From: a virus | IMG/VR virus record: IMGVR_UViG_3300027754_000003 | Span: 34,061-98,060 of that record | Direction: 5' to 3' (one strand) | Length of the DNA stretch: 64,000 nucleotides | Shown: positions 55,950 to 63,139 of the stretch, piece by piece | Layout: each line of letters begins with the position of its first letter | Numbering within the stretch: the stretch's first letter is position 1 | Program-made: the position numbers and the translations under genes | Notes under the pieces: model-generated | The model's input: only the letters and a program-made list of their open reading frames with translations | The model's database searches: none | Told to the model about the DNA's origin: nothing

Positions 55950-56506
55950 TACAAACTCCAATGGTTTAGACCGCCGTTATCAAGTAAATACTTGCTCACT
56001 TTTAGGTTACAGTCAAGTGTTCTCAAAAGTTTGATGTCTCCGCCACAAATCTTCCGTGTCACGGTCTGCCATGAGGAATTGACCTGTAGGAGTCCAGAGT
56101 CATACGAGCCATTTTTGTTCAATGTCCAAGTGATGTTCCCGTTTGCATCCCATTTAGCATTTATAGCCTTTGGGTTACAACCGCTTTCACGCCATGCAAT
56201 GTACGAGAACACCTGCACAGGGACTAAGCCGTAGTCTCGGAATGCTTGTTCAAACTTAGGGCATCTTTTTGTTTTATCTGAAGGGATGCGACTATCTTCA
56301 GGTTCTGGAACTGTAGTAGTGGGAGCAGGGAGGGCAGTGGTAGTTGGGGGAAGAATTAGGTAGGGCGTTACATCTATGTATCTGATTGCTTGGGGGGTTG
56401 ATTCTGGTGGTGTTGAATTGTTTGGAGACATTACAGAAAAGATGGAAGCGAGGACAAGATTTCCAGTCAGCGCAACCGTTTTGAGTATTTCCGACAATCT
56501 AATCAT
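55949..56506 (-). CDS. Secreted lysozyme/transglycosylase-like protein, 185 aa
   Basis: N-terminal signal/anchor (about 10-25: VALTGNLVLASIFSV) followed by a Thr/Pro-rich linker (about 48-75) and a lysozyme-like domain from residue 80: 'FSYIAWRESGCNPKA' with Glu107 as candidate catalytic acid, and 'YDSGLLQVNSSWQ' typical of goose-type/SLT transglycosylases. It probably acts outside the membrane on peptidoglycan. Position among early genes rather than with the endolysin is unusual. Confidence 0.75.
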   Translation of the reverse strand: MIRLSEILKTVALTGNLVLASIFSVMSPNNSTPPESTPQAIRYIDVTPYLILPPTTTALPAPTTTVPEPEDSRIPSDKTKRCPKFEQAFRDYGLVPVQVFSYIAWRESGCNPKAINAKWDANGNITWTLNKNGSYDSGLLQVNSSWQTVTRKICGGDIKLLRTLDCNLKVSKYLLDNGGLNHWSL

Positions 56507-56529
56507 TCATTATCCTTTGTTCGGGTAAT

Positions 56530-56559
56530 AAAAAAGCCCCATCCATTGAAGTATGGGGC
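56530..56559 (-). terminator. Intrinsic terminator
   Basis: GCCCCAT (56536-56542) pairs with ATGGGGC (56553-56559), ten-base loop; on the minus strand it is followed by six T (56535-56530). Lies about 40 bases after the stop of the WhiB gene at 56600. Good terminator for the leftward transcript. Confidence 0.8.
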
Positions 56560-56599
56560 GCACGGCTCAATATGTGGAGCACTACAAGTTTACACCAGT

Positions 56600-57013
56600 T
56601 TATTCCGCTAACAACCCCTGTAGAAGTATTTTTAGGTCGGGAAGTGCTTCTCCCATAAGGGGAACAGAATCTATATCTATTTCTTTGCGTAATGGTCGTG
56701 ATGTGTGAGCCCAATCGCATTCATTACAAGAGCAACCTTGACGGAAGCGCACAACAGTTCCATGTTCAGCAAGATTATTTGTTGTGTCTTTTTGAAGAGG
56801 TATACGTTCTTGTGGTGTTAGTCCGCCCCACACTCCGAATGTTTCTTTTCTTCCTATTGATAGACAACTATCCCAAACAGGACAGACATTACAAACTTGT
56901 TTTGCAATGAGATAATTTATTTCTGGAGTTTGTGAGTCAAATGGTGGGAAGAAAATATCTCCATGCATTTTTCTGCACAGAGCATCTGACATCCATTCGG
57001 GAGTGTCTACCAC
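56600..57013 (-). CDS. whiB: WhiB-family transcription regulator with extra Cys-rich tail, 137 aa
   Basis: WhiB signature: 'DALCRKMHG', 'VCNVCPVWDSC', then 'TFGVWGGLTPQER', with four Cys for an Fe-S cluster. Unlike the other WhiB here it has an added segment 'QGCSCNECDWAHTSRP', three extra Cys, and a longer C-terminus. Its ATG overlaps the preceding stop by one base. As a second WhiB it may act at a different time or on a different promoter set. Confidence 0.88.
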   Translation of the reverse strand: MVDTPEWMSDALCRKMHGDIFFPPFDSQTPEINYLIAKQVCNVCPVWDSCLSIGRKETFGVWGGLTPQERIPLQKDTTNNLAEHGTVVRFRQGCSCNECDWAHTSRPLRKEIDIDSVPLMGEALPDLKILLQGLLAE

Positions 57014-57315
57014 TAGTTTTTCTCTCGGTACAAAACAAGAGCAATGATTGCGTATGACGCTAGGTCAATAAGAGAGTCTTCAATTCCTTCGTTACGAAGT
57101 TTGCTACCTTTCGCTGCGGATTGCAGACGAATCACTTTGTCGTTTGCACGAATAAGTGTCCCAATCCAAGCAGGTACTCCCCAGTCGGTTGATGCACGAA
57201 CATTTGCAAGAGGGTCTTGACCAGTTCCGTAATCGCTACCCTTTTTCTCATGCATATCTCCCAACTCTTGGAGTATGCGGTAGAACTCTGGATGTCCTGT
57301 TTTATCTACGTTCAT
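57013..57315 (-). CDS. DUF1599/Nmad1-like nucleotide-associated protein, 100 aa
   Basis: Start ATG 57315, ATGA overlap with the previous stop, GGAG upstream. Pattern: 'HPEFYRILQELGDMHEKKGSDYG', 'RANDKVIRLQSAA', 'NEGIEDSLIDLASYAIIALVL', which is like DUF1599 (nucleotide modification associated domain 1). These alpha-helical proteins are often with DNA-modification genes or nucleotide kinases. The call is tentative. It forms a unit with the deoxyribosyltransferase-like gene. Confidence 0.6.
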   Translation of the reverse strand: MNVDKTGHPEFYRILQELGDMHEKKGSDYGTGQDPLANVRASTDWGVPAWIGTLIRANDKVIRLQSAAKGSKLRNEGIEDSLIDLASYAIIALVLYREKN

Positions 57316-57734
57316 TCTGCTCCGTTTTCTGTCCACTCTTCAAGGCTTTCCGTACCGTAAAAAATCGGCATTTCCAACCTCTCTGCTTCTTGTATTTCTT
57401 CAACTGATTCGTAGGCTTCAAACACCAGAACAGCGTCACAACGCTTCATCACTTGAAAGCAATACTCATTCCAAAACTCTGTACTGTTGGGGTATTTTTG
57501 ATTCCAGAAGCCACAGGTGAGTACAGGGATTACTGGTAGACATATTCCAGAGGTATACAACTCTTCTGCTAGGTCAATAGCATCTTGATAATTGTCATCT
57601 ATGGTGTCACGGTGATACGGCCCAATAACGTAAACGTGGGGAAGCAGAATATGAGCAAGGGTTCGCATAAACTCTTTATTTACTCCTTCTGCCATGATGT
57701 CTTCGGAGTAGTTTCTTAGAACGAAATCCCCCAT
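57312..57734 (-). CDS. Nucleoside 2-deoxyribosyltransferase-like (DUF4406-type) protein, 140 aa
   Basis: 'VYVIGPYHRDTIDDNYQDAIDLAEELYTSG' (33-62, in pieces) and 'WNEYCFQVMKRCDAVLVFEAYES' match the fold of nucleoside deoxyribosyltransferase-like proteins: a GPY start, an acidic helix, and 'CDAVL' followed by an S/E end. 'EIQEAERLEMPIFYG' holds the conserved Glu. Start ATG overlaps the upstream stop (TAATG). Could salvage or modify nucleotides for phage DNA. Confidence 0.65.
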   Translation of the reverse strand: MGDFVLRNYSEDIMAEGVNKEFMRTLAHILLPHVYVIGPYHRDTIDDNYQDAIDLAEELYTSGICLPVIPVLTCGFWNQKYPNSTEFWNEYCFQVMKRCDAVLVFEAYESVEEIQEAERLEMPIFYGTESLEEWTENGAE

Positions 57735-57811
57735 TATGAATGCCTGTTCATACTAGAACGAATAGCCATGTAGTAGCAAGCAAGGGCGCAAACAATGAAT
57801 ACCTTTGTCAT
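57734..57811 (-). CDS. Small membrane peptide, 25 aa
   Basis: Reads MTKVFIVCALACYYMAIRSSMNRHS. Start overlaps the previous stop (TGATG), stop overlaps the next ATG (TAATG). One hydrophobic helix with a basic end. The perfect double overlap supports it as a real gene despite its length. Confidence 0.55.
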   Translation of the reverse strand: MTKVFIVCALACYYMAIRSSMNRHS

Positions 57812-58032
57812 CACTTGTCCTGTAACCATTTCAGACCATTACGGAAATATATGCTTGCATAGCAAAACGCCATGAATATAAACCCGTACTGTTTGGTGTG
57901 GATTGCGAAGGCAACCCAAAGCAGTTCATTGACTGTTAGAAAAAAGAATGCGTGGGCGTTTTTCTTGCCGACATACCACATCCCTGTAACGCCAATGATG
58001 GCAAGCACCCATGACCATATCTGTCCATCCAT
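57811..58032 (-). CDS. Small membrane protein, PnuC-like fragment, 73 aa
   Basis: Three hydrophobic segments: about 6-22 (WSWVLAIIGVTGMWYVG), 27-43 (HAFFFLTVNELLWVAFA) and 48-62. The 'N..LWVAFAI.T.QYGF' pattern reminds of the PnuC nicotinamide riboside transporter family, but it is only about one third of that length. AGGAG precedes the ATG. A nucleotide precursor uptake role would fit its neighbours but is speculative. Confidence 0.55.
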   Translation of the reverse strand: MDGQIWSWVLAIIGVTGMWYVGKKNAHAFFFLTVNELLWVAFAIHTKQYGFIFMAFCYASIYFRNGLKWLQDK

Positions 58033-58075
58033 TGTGTACTCCTAATATCCGTGTTAGGAATACCTTAGTACAAAA

Positions 58076-58315
58076 TTACTTCTCTGTACTCCAATGATGA
58101 ACTGACTGAATAAGTACACCCAAGATATCGTCTGGATTCTCATCTTCGTTTACCAGAGACTGGCAATAGGTGGAGGCGGACTTAGCCACACTCTCAGCCT
58201 TTTCCAATTTCTTTGCCATAGACGAAAGCATCTCACGAAGAGCCTGCTTGTCATCGTACGCACGAGCAAGTGATACCTGAAGGTCTTGAATTACTGCAAA
58301 CTCAAATGACTCCAT
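58076..58315 (-). CDS. Helical hypothetical protein, 79 aa
   Basis: Reads MESFEFAVIQDLQVSLARAYD..., a coiled-coil-like helix (DKQALREMLSSMAKKLEKAES) followed by a Cys and acidic stretch. Starts 28 bases after the -10 of the promoter at 58343-58371, with GAGAGAGG before the ATG. First gene of a new leftward transcript. Confidence 0.6.
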   Translation of the reverse strand: MESFEFAVIQDLQVSLARAYDDKQALREMLSSMAKKLEKAESVAKSASTYCQSLVNEDENPDDILGVLIQSVHHWSTEK

Positions 58316-58342
58316 AAAACCTCTCTCTTTAGGTTATATACA

Positions 58343-58371
58343 AGCGTACAACCTATGAATGGTCTTGTCAA
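58343..58371 (-). promoter_or_regulatory. Sigma-70-like promoter, leftward
   Basis: Minus strand TTGACA (58371-58366), exactly 17 bases, then TACGCT (58348-58343). The same hexamers and spacing as at 7178-7206. It overlaps the stop codon of the upstream 478-aa gene and drives the 79-aa gene and those after it. Confidence 0.7.
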
Positions 58372-59804
58372 GCCTCATCCGACAGGTCAATGACATCCTG
58401 ATACATACGGTCAGTCTGCTGGGCATTCAATCCACCACCAGATAGTTGTCTTGTGGACTCACCGACTGCCTGACCAAAGATGCGACTAAGCACCCCACTA
58501 CTGCCTCTTGCTTCTACTTCAAGGCGCATGACATCACGAGTATCCGATATGTCTTTGAACTTCTCTACCAAGTTGAATAGACGTTCTACTTCTCCCGATA
58601 GTGCTGGGTCAAGTCCTTGACCTTCTAGTTCTTCAGCGAAGCGAGCAAACAGAACACGACTCACTTGCATCTCCAGAAGAGCCCTCATTGCACCCTGCAA
58701 CTGGTCTTTGGTTTTGATTTCTACAGGCAACTTGAATCCACATTCTGCATTCTCCTTGAATGCAGGACATCTGGCACTCAAATAGCAACTATTACATTGT
58801 CTAAAGAGACTGCTTTGATACTGAATTACAGGTACTTTTTCAATACCTATTTCTTCAGATTCTCCTTCTCCTGCAAGGTCTTTAGCCAGTTGTGGGGTGT
58901 ACTGCTCAATACCCATAACTGGTAGCAATACTTTGTCATCCTCGTGCCTCTTCTCAGAGCCCCTAATAGTAATACTTGTACCCCCTGAAGCCACATTTGG
59001 CGAAGTAGGCAAATTACTCAAATAGTTACTATTATCCCCATTATCCGATAGACCTATTTCTTCTTCATCAGAGTCTGTTGCAGGGTCATAGACCCCTAAA
59101 ACACCTTGCTCCCATGCTTGCCAAGATTTGATTGCTAACTTTGCAACCTCAGCATTATCATCCTGAACTATCTGTTCATAGTCAATGCCTAAGCGAATAA
59201 TGTCGGCTCGGTGTTTCTTTCGGGCAGAATCTTTCTGCTGGGCTGGGTATCGGCGTAGACCGTGACCATCCCACACTTGGGTTTCGCCATAACGCACAGC
59301 CGATGTCCATGAACCAACAAGAACAGAATCCCAAGGAAGGGACTCAATAACCTCTGGCTTTGACGACAAGCCAATAAGTTTGGCATCCCATCTTTGGACT
59401 AGGTTTCGGATTCTGGAGATGGTCTTACCATTTACAGCCTTATCGCTAATCGCAGCCCGACCATAGCGTTGGCACAAATAGGCAAGCCTTTCCATATCAT
59501 CTGGGTCGTTCCATACGGGAATGTAACGCTCGTTTAGCCACGCACCGTCATAATCAGGTCTACCTATGATTGCTGTCAGGCTCTCGTAATGCTGGCGAAT
59601 AAAATCGTCATAACGAGTTACATCCTCATCGTTCTCAGAAGTGTAGAGAATGACCTCATTTCCCCCGAACATTACAGACAAATCAAGTTCCTTTTTCTTA
59701 GGAACAGCCAAGTGGGTGAGGTTTACAGCAAAGCGAGTTACGCCAGCATTCTGAAGGAGCGACCTATGTGATGACTTTTCGGCATTAGCAAAGTAAATCT
59801 TCAT
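58368..59804 (-). CDS. Hypothetical protein with TIM-barrel-like N-half and Cys cluster, 478 aa
   Basis: N-terminal half has repeating beta-alpha features (MKIYFANAEKSSHRSLLQ..., RWDAKLIGLSSKPEVIESL, SVLVGSWTSAVRYGETQVWDG). The end of this half 'RRYPAQQKDSARKKHRADI' is basic. A Cys cluster 'CNSCYLSARCPAFKENAECG' near residue 335-355 predicts a zinc or Fe-S site. The pattern recalls phage proteins related to tRNA-guanine transglycosylase-like (DpdA-type) enzymes, but catalytic residues were not verified. Terminal region is unstructured. Family uncertain. Confidence 0.55.
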   Translation of the reverse strand: MKIYFANAEKSSHRSLLQNAGVTRFAVNLTHLAVPKKKELDLSVMFGGNEVILYTSENDEDVTRYDDFIRQHYESLTAIIGRPDYDGAWLNERYIPVWNDPDDMERLAYLCQRYGRAAISDKAVNGKTISRIRNLVQRWDAKLIGLSSKPEVIESLPWDSVLVGSWTSAVRYGETQVWDGHGLRRYPAQQKDSARKKHRADIIRLGIDYEQIVQDDNAEVAKLAIKSWQAWEQGVLGVYDPATDSDEEEIGLSDNGDNSNYLSNLPTSPNVASGGTSITIRGSEKRHEDDKVLLPVMGIEQYTPQLAKDLAGEGESEEIGIEKVPVIQYQSSLFRQCNSCYLSARCPAFKENAECGFKLPVEIKTKDQLQGAMRALLEMQVSRVLFARFAEELEGQGLDPALSGEVERLFNLVEKFKDISDTRDVMRLEVEARGSSGVLSRIFGQAVGESTRQLSGGGLNAQQTDRMYQDVIDLSDEA

Positions 59805-60286
59805 TGTGGTTCTTTCGTAGTCCTATACAACGACTGTACTTCAATTTCACGAGTTAGGTCTGTCCACATCTGCTTTTCCCGTGGTTTATCCTCACGCCAT
59901 TCTGGGCGAACAAAGTTAGGAAGACCAACGAGAAGACATGGAATCGCTTCTTTCATAACAAGAGTAACTGCTTCTGGATTGGTGTCTACATACCAATCAA
60001 TCTTCCCATAGGCGGCGTGAAGAGCCTTCACACGTTCACAGAGGGCTTTAGCCCCTGTACCGTTTGCAACATCAACGTGGGCGTATTTGTAACCTTCACG
60101 CTTTGCCCATGATGACAACACATCTGCTGAAAGACCATTGTCTCCCAAGAGAATGAGCCTGCCGTTGTATCGGGCAAATAATGCCTCGTACAGCCTTTGA
60201 CCATCTGGAATCGGCTGTCGTGCGCCTGGAACTTGTGCTTTATCAGTCTGTGCGTACGCTATGACATCAAAAGTTACGATAAGCAT
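59801..60286 (-). CDS. HAD-like/phosphatase-like hypothetical protein, 161 aa
   Basis: 'MLIVTFDVIAYAQTDKAQVPG' begins with a hydrophobic strand then Asp (FDVI), and 'GRLILLGDNGLSADVLSSWAKREGYKYAH' with 'DWYVDTNPEAVTLVMKE' has the beta-alpha look of HAD enzymes, but DxD is not exact. TGATG overlap joins it with its neighbour. Function unassigned; it pairs with the zinc-ribbon protein in this unit. Confidence 0.5.
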   Translation of the reverse strand: MLIVTFDVIAYAQTDKAQVPGARQPIPDGQRLYEALFARYNGRLILLGDNGLSADVLSSWAKREGYKYAHVDVANGTGAKALCERVKALHAAYGKIDWYVDTNPEAVTLVMKEAIPCLLVGLPNFVRPEWREDKPREKQMWTDLTREIEVQSLYRTTKEPQ

Positions 60287-60744
60287 CAGTCGTACATGCC
60301 CATCGCTTTACGCTCTTGTGTTGCTACATAACCAGAACCAACTGGGCAGAAATGGCAAAGGTACTGCCATTGTTCTTTAGGTACACCGACTTTGCGACCA
60401 ATCGTTTTAGATTCATCTTCCCAGTCAATGCAACTTCCTTTAGGCGCACCATGTCGCTGAAAACATTTGAGTGCTTCTACTTTGAGGTCATCACGAACTT
60501 CACGAACCTCAATCTCGTTCTTCATCAACTCTTTTTTGATTCCAGTTTCACCATCAAGCGCATCGTAGGTGGCTTGGTCACAACGGAAGAGTTGGGACAT
60601 GTGTGCTTCGGGAGATTGATTTTGAGCACGAGCAAGGTGCATCTTAATAATTTCCTGTAACTCCATGTCATTGTCTGCATTACCTTCGTAATCACGAAGT
60701 TTGTGCATTGTTCCACAAGAATTGCAAACTAGAAGTCTTGGCAT
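60286..60744 (-). CDS. Zinc-ribbon hypothetical protein, 152 aa
   Basis: N-terminus 'MPRLLVCNSCGTMHKL' carries a CxxC knuckle and the C-terminus 'WQYLCHFCPVGSGY' a CxxC again, with other Cys in 'GSCIDWED'. The middle is a helical acidic region. Two metal sites or one split ribbon may form. It overlaps the next gene. Typical small nucleic acid or protein-binding phage gene. Confidence 0.65.
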   Translation of the reverse strand: MPRLLVCNSCGTMHKLRDYEGNADNDMELQEIIKMHLARAQNQSPEAHMSQLFRCDQATYDALDGETGIKKELMKNEIEVREVRDDLKVEALKCFQRHGAPKGSCIDWEDESKTIGRKVGVPKEQWQYLCHFCPVGSGYVATQERKAMGMYD

Positions 60745-60784
60745 ATTGTACTACTTTCTGTGAACTTGTTATTTAGTTAATGCT

Positions 60785-60856
60785 TTATTTCTTTTTCTTG
60801 GCGGTTTTCTCTTTAGCCTTGTCCTTACAGTTACAACCACATGCTTTACATGCCAT
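60785..60856 (-). CDS. Cys/Lys-rich micropeptide, 23 aa
   Basis: Reads MACKACGCNCKDKAKEKTAKKKK. The first ten residues contain four Cys in a CxxCxCxC pattern, followed by a Lys/Ala tail. It resembles a minimal metallothionein or zinc peptide. An AGG-rich site precedes the ATG. Too short for a secure call but the codon pattern and clean start/stop support it. Confidence 0.5.
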   Translation of the reverse strand: MACKACGCNCKDKAKEKTAKKKK

Positions 60857-60887
60857 ATTACTTACCTGCCTTTTTCTTGGTTTGGAA

Positions 60888-61208
60888 TTATTCTTCTGGA
60901 TTTCCCATGAAGCCTTTTAATGACGAATGGAAATCTGTATCGTTGGCTAGTTTCCAACGAACTTCATCGTAGTTTACATCCTTTAGGTCAAAGATGTCAA
61001 TCTGACGAGGAAGATGACCAAATGAAACAGCAAGTTCATGCAGTTTTTGGTCTGGGACTTTCTTCAAAACATCAAAAATAGGCTTGTTAGCCGTGCGCTT
61101 TGTCATCTCATCATTGGCATCGGAAAATAGTCCTTGCTTTGATACAGATGGGTGAAACTGTTGTTGTTCACCACGCCTTGCTATTTTCTTACGGCGAAAC
61201 TCCGCCAT
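60888..61208 (-). CDS. Hypothetical protein, 106 aa
   Basis: I choose ATG 61208 (MAEFRRKKIARRGEQQQFHPS), since an upstream GTG at 61292 would overlap the 66-aa gene too far. Basic N-terminus, then 'SKQGLFSDANDEMTKRTA' (QGLF is clamp-binding-like), then helices. Ends before the micropeptide. Likely a virion-associated or DNA-linked protein. Confidence 0.5.
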   Translation of the reverse strand: MAEFRRKKIARRGEQQQFHPSVSKQGLFSDANDEMTKRTANKPIFDVLKKVPDQKLHELAVSFGHLPRQIDIFDLKDVNYDEVRWKLANDTDFHSSLKGFMGNPEE

Positions 61209-61236
61209 GTCAATGATTTCGCCCACATTACAACCT

Positions 61237-61437
61237 TTAGAGGCTAATCGTTGGCTCAGTTGCCTCAGCAAGTGGGCTTTTTGGGGTAACACCGTACTGC
61301 GGTGGAACTACCATACTGCGCTTGATTGATGTACTTTCATCAACATCGCCACCACGGTCTGGGGTAAGGCTCTTGTATGACCCGTCAAGGATTCCCTTAC
61401 GAAGGTCTTGGTTCTGTGAGCGTGATGTATTTTGCAT
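61237..61437 (-). CDS. Low-complexity hypothetical protein, 66 aa
   Basis: Reads MQNTSRSQNQDLRKGILDGSY... and ends EATEPTISL. No stable fold expected; many Ser/Thr/Asp. AAGGAT precedes the ATG. Between two other low-complexity genes; virion component possible. Confidence 0.45.
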   Translation of the reverse strand: MQNTSRSQNQDLRKGILDGSYKSLTPDRGGDVDESTSIKRSMVVPPQYGVTPKSPLAEATEPTISL

Positions 61438-61476
61438 AATAATCCTTATCAGTTGTGGGCAGATGCACCCATTTTA

Positions 61477-62298
61477 TCATCTATGGTTTTGTGCATTTCC
61501 TGCTGTAGAAATAGCCATACCTTCAATTTTTCCAGCGTTCATAAAACCAGGTGCTGGAGAGCCATCACCACCGCCACCAAAAGTGTTGTCATTACCTTGA
61601 AATGCGTTGTTAGACGAAGCGTCATTGACAACTGCACCAGTCTTTGAAGAAGGCTTTGCAGGCTTTGCAGCAGGCTTTACAGGCTTTACAGGCTTAGGAG
61701 TTCTGCTTGGATTACGTGTACCATAGGCAGGATTTTCAGCCTTTTTCTGTGCTCGTTTTTCTGCTGTTTCTTTTTTCTGCTGTTCGGTGCGTGGTGCTCG
61801 TGGGGCTCGTGGGGTTTTTTCTGGTTGTTCACCACCACCCATATCACCGTAATTTTTGCTGGTGTCTTGCGGAGCAAAAGTAGTGCCTTGCCCACCTTGT
61901 GGTTGTTGCCAATTGCTTGTAACCCGTGGGCGGTCTACTGCACCTTGACCATAGTTCTTACTTGTGTCTTGTGGCGCAAAAGTAGCAGTTACAGGAGGAA
62001 GAGCGCCAACAATCTTGGTGATGTCATCGGCGCTAAAACCGCCTGCGCCACCGCCACCATCGCCACCGCCACTTCTAGGGCTATTACCATACCAACGGTG
62101 CATTTGACTGATGTTGTCAAAAGCGTCTGCAAAAGGGTTTGGTGACTTTTCTGGTCGTTTCATAGCAGACCAGTCACGTTGCGTACCAGCATTGGCAGGG
62201 CTGAAAGGGGCTACCTGTGGGGCTTCACCTCGGTTGATACGCCCTGTAGCGTTATACAACGGGGTTGTATTTACTTCACCGAAGCGGTTTGTAGGCAT
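61477..62298 (-). CDS. Low-complexity repeat protein with GAVVND module, 273 aa
   Basis: Pro/Thr/Ala/Lys-rich with two 'TFAPQDTSKNYG' units (residues about 109-120 and 140-151) and a basic Lys/Arg/Glu-rich segment (about 160-195). The C-terminal part ('GAVVNDASSNNAFQG', then 'NDNTFGGGG', 'GMAISTAGNAQNH') is nearly the same as in the 283-aa protein at 63139. A leaderless promoter (TATAAT) is five bases before the ATG. These two proteins probably share a virion role. Confidence 0.55.
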   Translation of the reverse strand: MPTNRFGEVNTTPLYNATGRINRGEAPQVAPFSPANAGTQRDWSAMKRPEKSPNPFADAFDNISQMHRWYGNSPRSGGGDGGGGAGGFSADDITKIVGALPPVTATFAPQDTSKNYGQGAVDRPRVTSNWQQPQGGQGTTFAPQDTSKNYGDMGGGEQPEKTPRAPRAPRTEQQKKETAEKRAQKKAENPAYGTRNPSRTPKPVKPVKPAAKPAKPSSKTGAVVNDASSNNAFQGNDNTFGGGGDGSPAPGFMNAGKIEGMAISTAGNAQNHR

Positions 62299-62303
62299 GT
62301 TCT

Positions 62304-62309
62304 ATTATA
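62304..62309 (-). promoter_or_regulatory. Leaderless-type -10 element
   Basis: TATAAT on the minus strand, five bases (AGAAC) before the ATG at 62298; it overlaps the stop codon of the upstream gene. Confidence 0.55.
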
Positions 62310-62625
62310 CCCACAGACTCTGCATAGAGTATCTACCGCTACCACTATAGGTATCGTCATTCATTTGGGCTCGGCGGAACATAACAGGAGCGCCTGAAAC
62401 CCATGAACGGTATGACGGAGCATTACGGTCTACGGACAAGATGTCCATAACACCAAGTTCTTGTTTCAAGAACCCACGAGTATTTGGAAATACCTGCTGA
62501 GGAACTACAGGGCGAGTAGCACGAATGGTTTCTGGGTCAGAAATAGCGTTTTGCAGTGCAATGTCCACCAGCATTTCTTCACGAGATTGCCAAGGTCTGC
62601 GAGTGCGCTGATTATCTACAGGCAT
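62305..62625 (-). CDS. Hypothetical protein, 106 aa
   Basis: Reads MPVDNQRTRRPWQSREEMLVD..., mixed with 'VSGAPVMFRRAQMNDDTYSGSG'. Basic and polar. Its start overlaps the preceding stop (TAATG). No family recognised; likely a minor virion protein given its low complexity and neighbours. Confidence 0.5.
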   Translation of the reverse strand: MPVDNQRTRRPWQSREEMLVDIALQNAISDPETIRATRPVVPQQVFPNTRGFLKQELGVMDILSVDRNAPSYRSWVSGAPVMFRRAQMNDDTYSGSGRYSMQSLWV

Positions 62626-62825
62626 TAGTCTTTCATTTCTTGTTCGCTGAAACCAGAATCAGGTTTTAAACCATCATTGCCACGAGCGTCTTCCATCGCT
62701 TCGTATGCATCACGGTCATCTTTACCGTAATTAGGACTAGTCATTGCAGCCATGTTTGCAATGTCAAACGAAAATCGGCTTACTCCACGATTTGGGTGAT
62801 GGCGAGTGTCTTTTCCTTTAGGCAT
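62625..62825 (-). CDS. Hypothetical protein with MPxGxDTRHH start, 66 aa
   Basis: N-terminus MPKGKDTRHHPNRGVS is almost identical to that of the next gene (MPRGEDTRHHGARIVS), so they are paralogues or share a targeting tag. The rest is short and acidic (DARGNDGLKPDSGFSEQEMKD). The start overlaps the previous stop (TAATG). Confidence 0.5.
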   Translation of the reverse strand: MPKGKDTRHHPNRGVSRFSFDIANMAAMTSPNYGKDDRDAYEAMEDARGNDGLKPDSGFSEQEMKD

Positions 62826-63139
62826 TACTTGTACGGCTTTCCTCTAAAAGTTCCACCATCTTTTTCATTCCAACCAAACAATGGTTTCTTCTCAACTCTT
62901 CCAGTGCCACCTTTAGCCTTATCAATAAGGTTACGAGGGGCAAGGTCAGACAAACGTGCTTGTTGTCCTGTGTACTCAGGCGTGTTTGGGTCATCCAAAT
63001 CTGTATTGTATGAACCTTCATCAAGACCTAACGTAGTTTTTATACGTTCCATAATAGAAGGCTTTGCCTTCTTAGCACGATGAGCGTCAAGACTTACAAT
63101 GCGAGCGCCGTGATGACGAGTATCTTCACCTCTAGGCAT
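62825..63139 (-). CDS. Hypothetical protein with MPxGxDTRHH start, 104 aa
   Basis: N-terminus MPRGEDTRHHGARIVSLDAHR, then helical and a basic Lys-rich C-terminus (GTFRGKPYK). It shares its prefix with the preceding small gene. The start overlaps the previous stop as TAATG. Perhaps a virion protein with a common N-terminal signal. Confidence 0.5.
   Translation of the reverse strand: MPRGEDTRHHGARIVSLDAHRAKKAKPSIMERIKTTLGLDEGSYNTDLDDPNTPEYTGQQARLSDLAPRNLIDKAKGGTGRVEKKPLFGWNEKDGGTFRGKPYK

Noticed and set aside
55226-56890. ACATTACA-type word inside the two WhiB genes
   Set aside because: There the word is simply the codons of the conserved Cys-Asn-Val-Cys motif, so I do not count these copies as regulatory sites.
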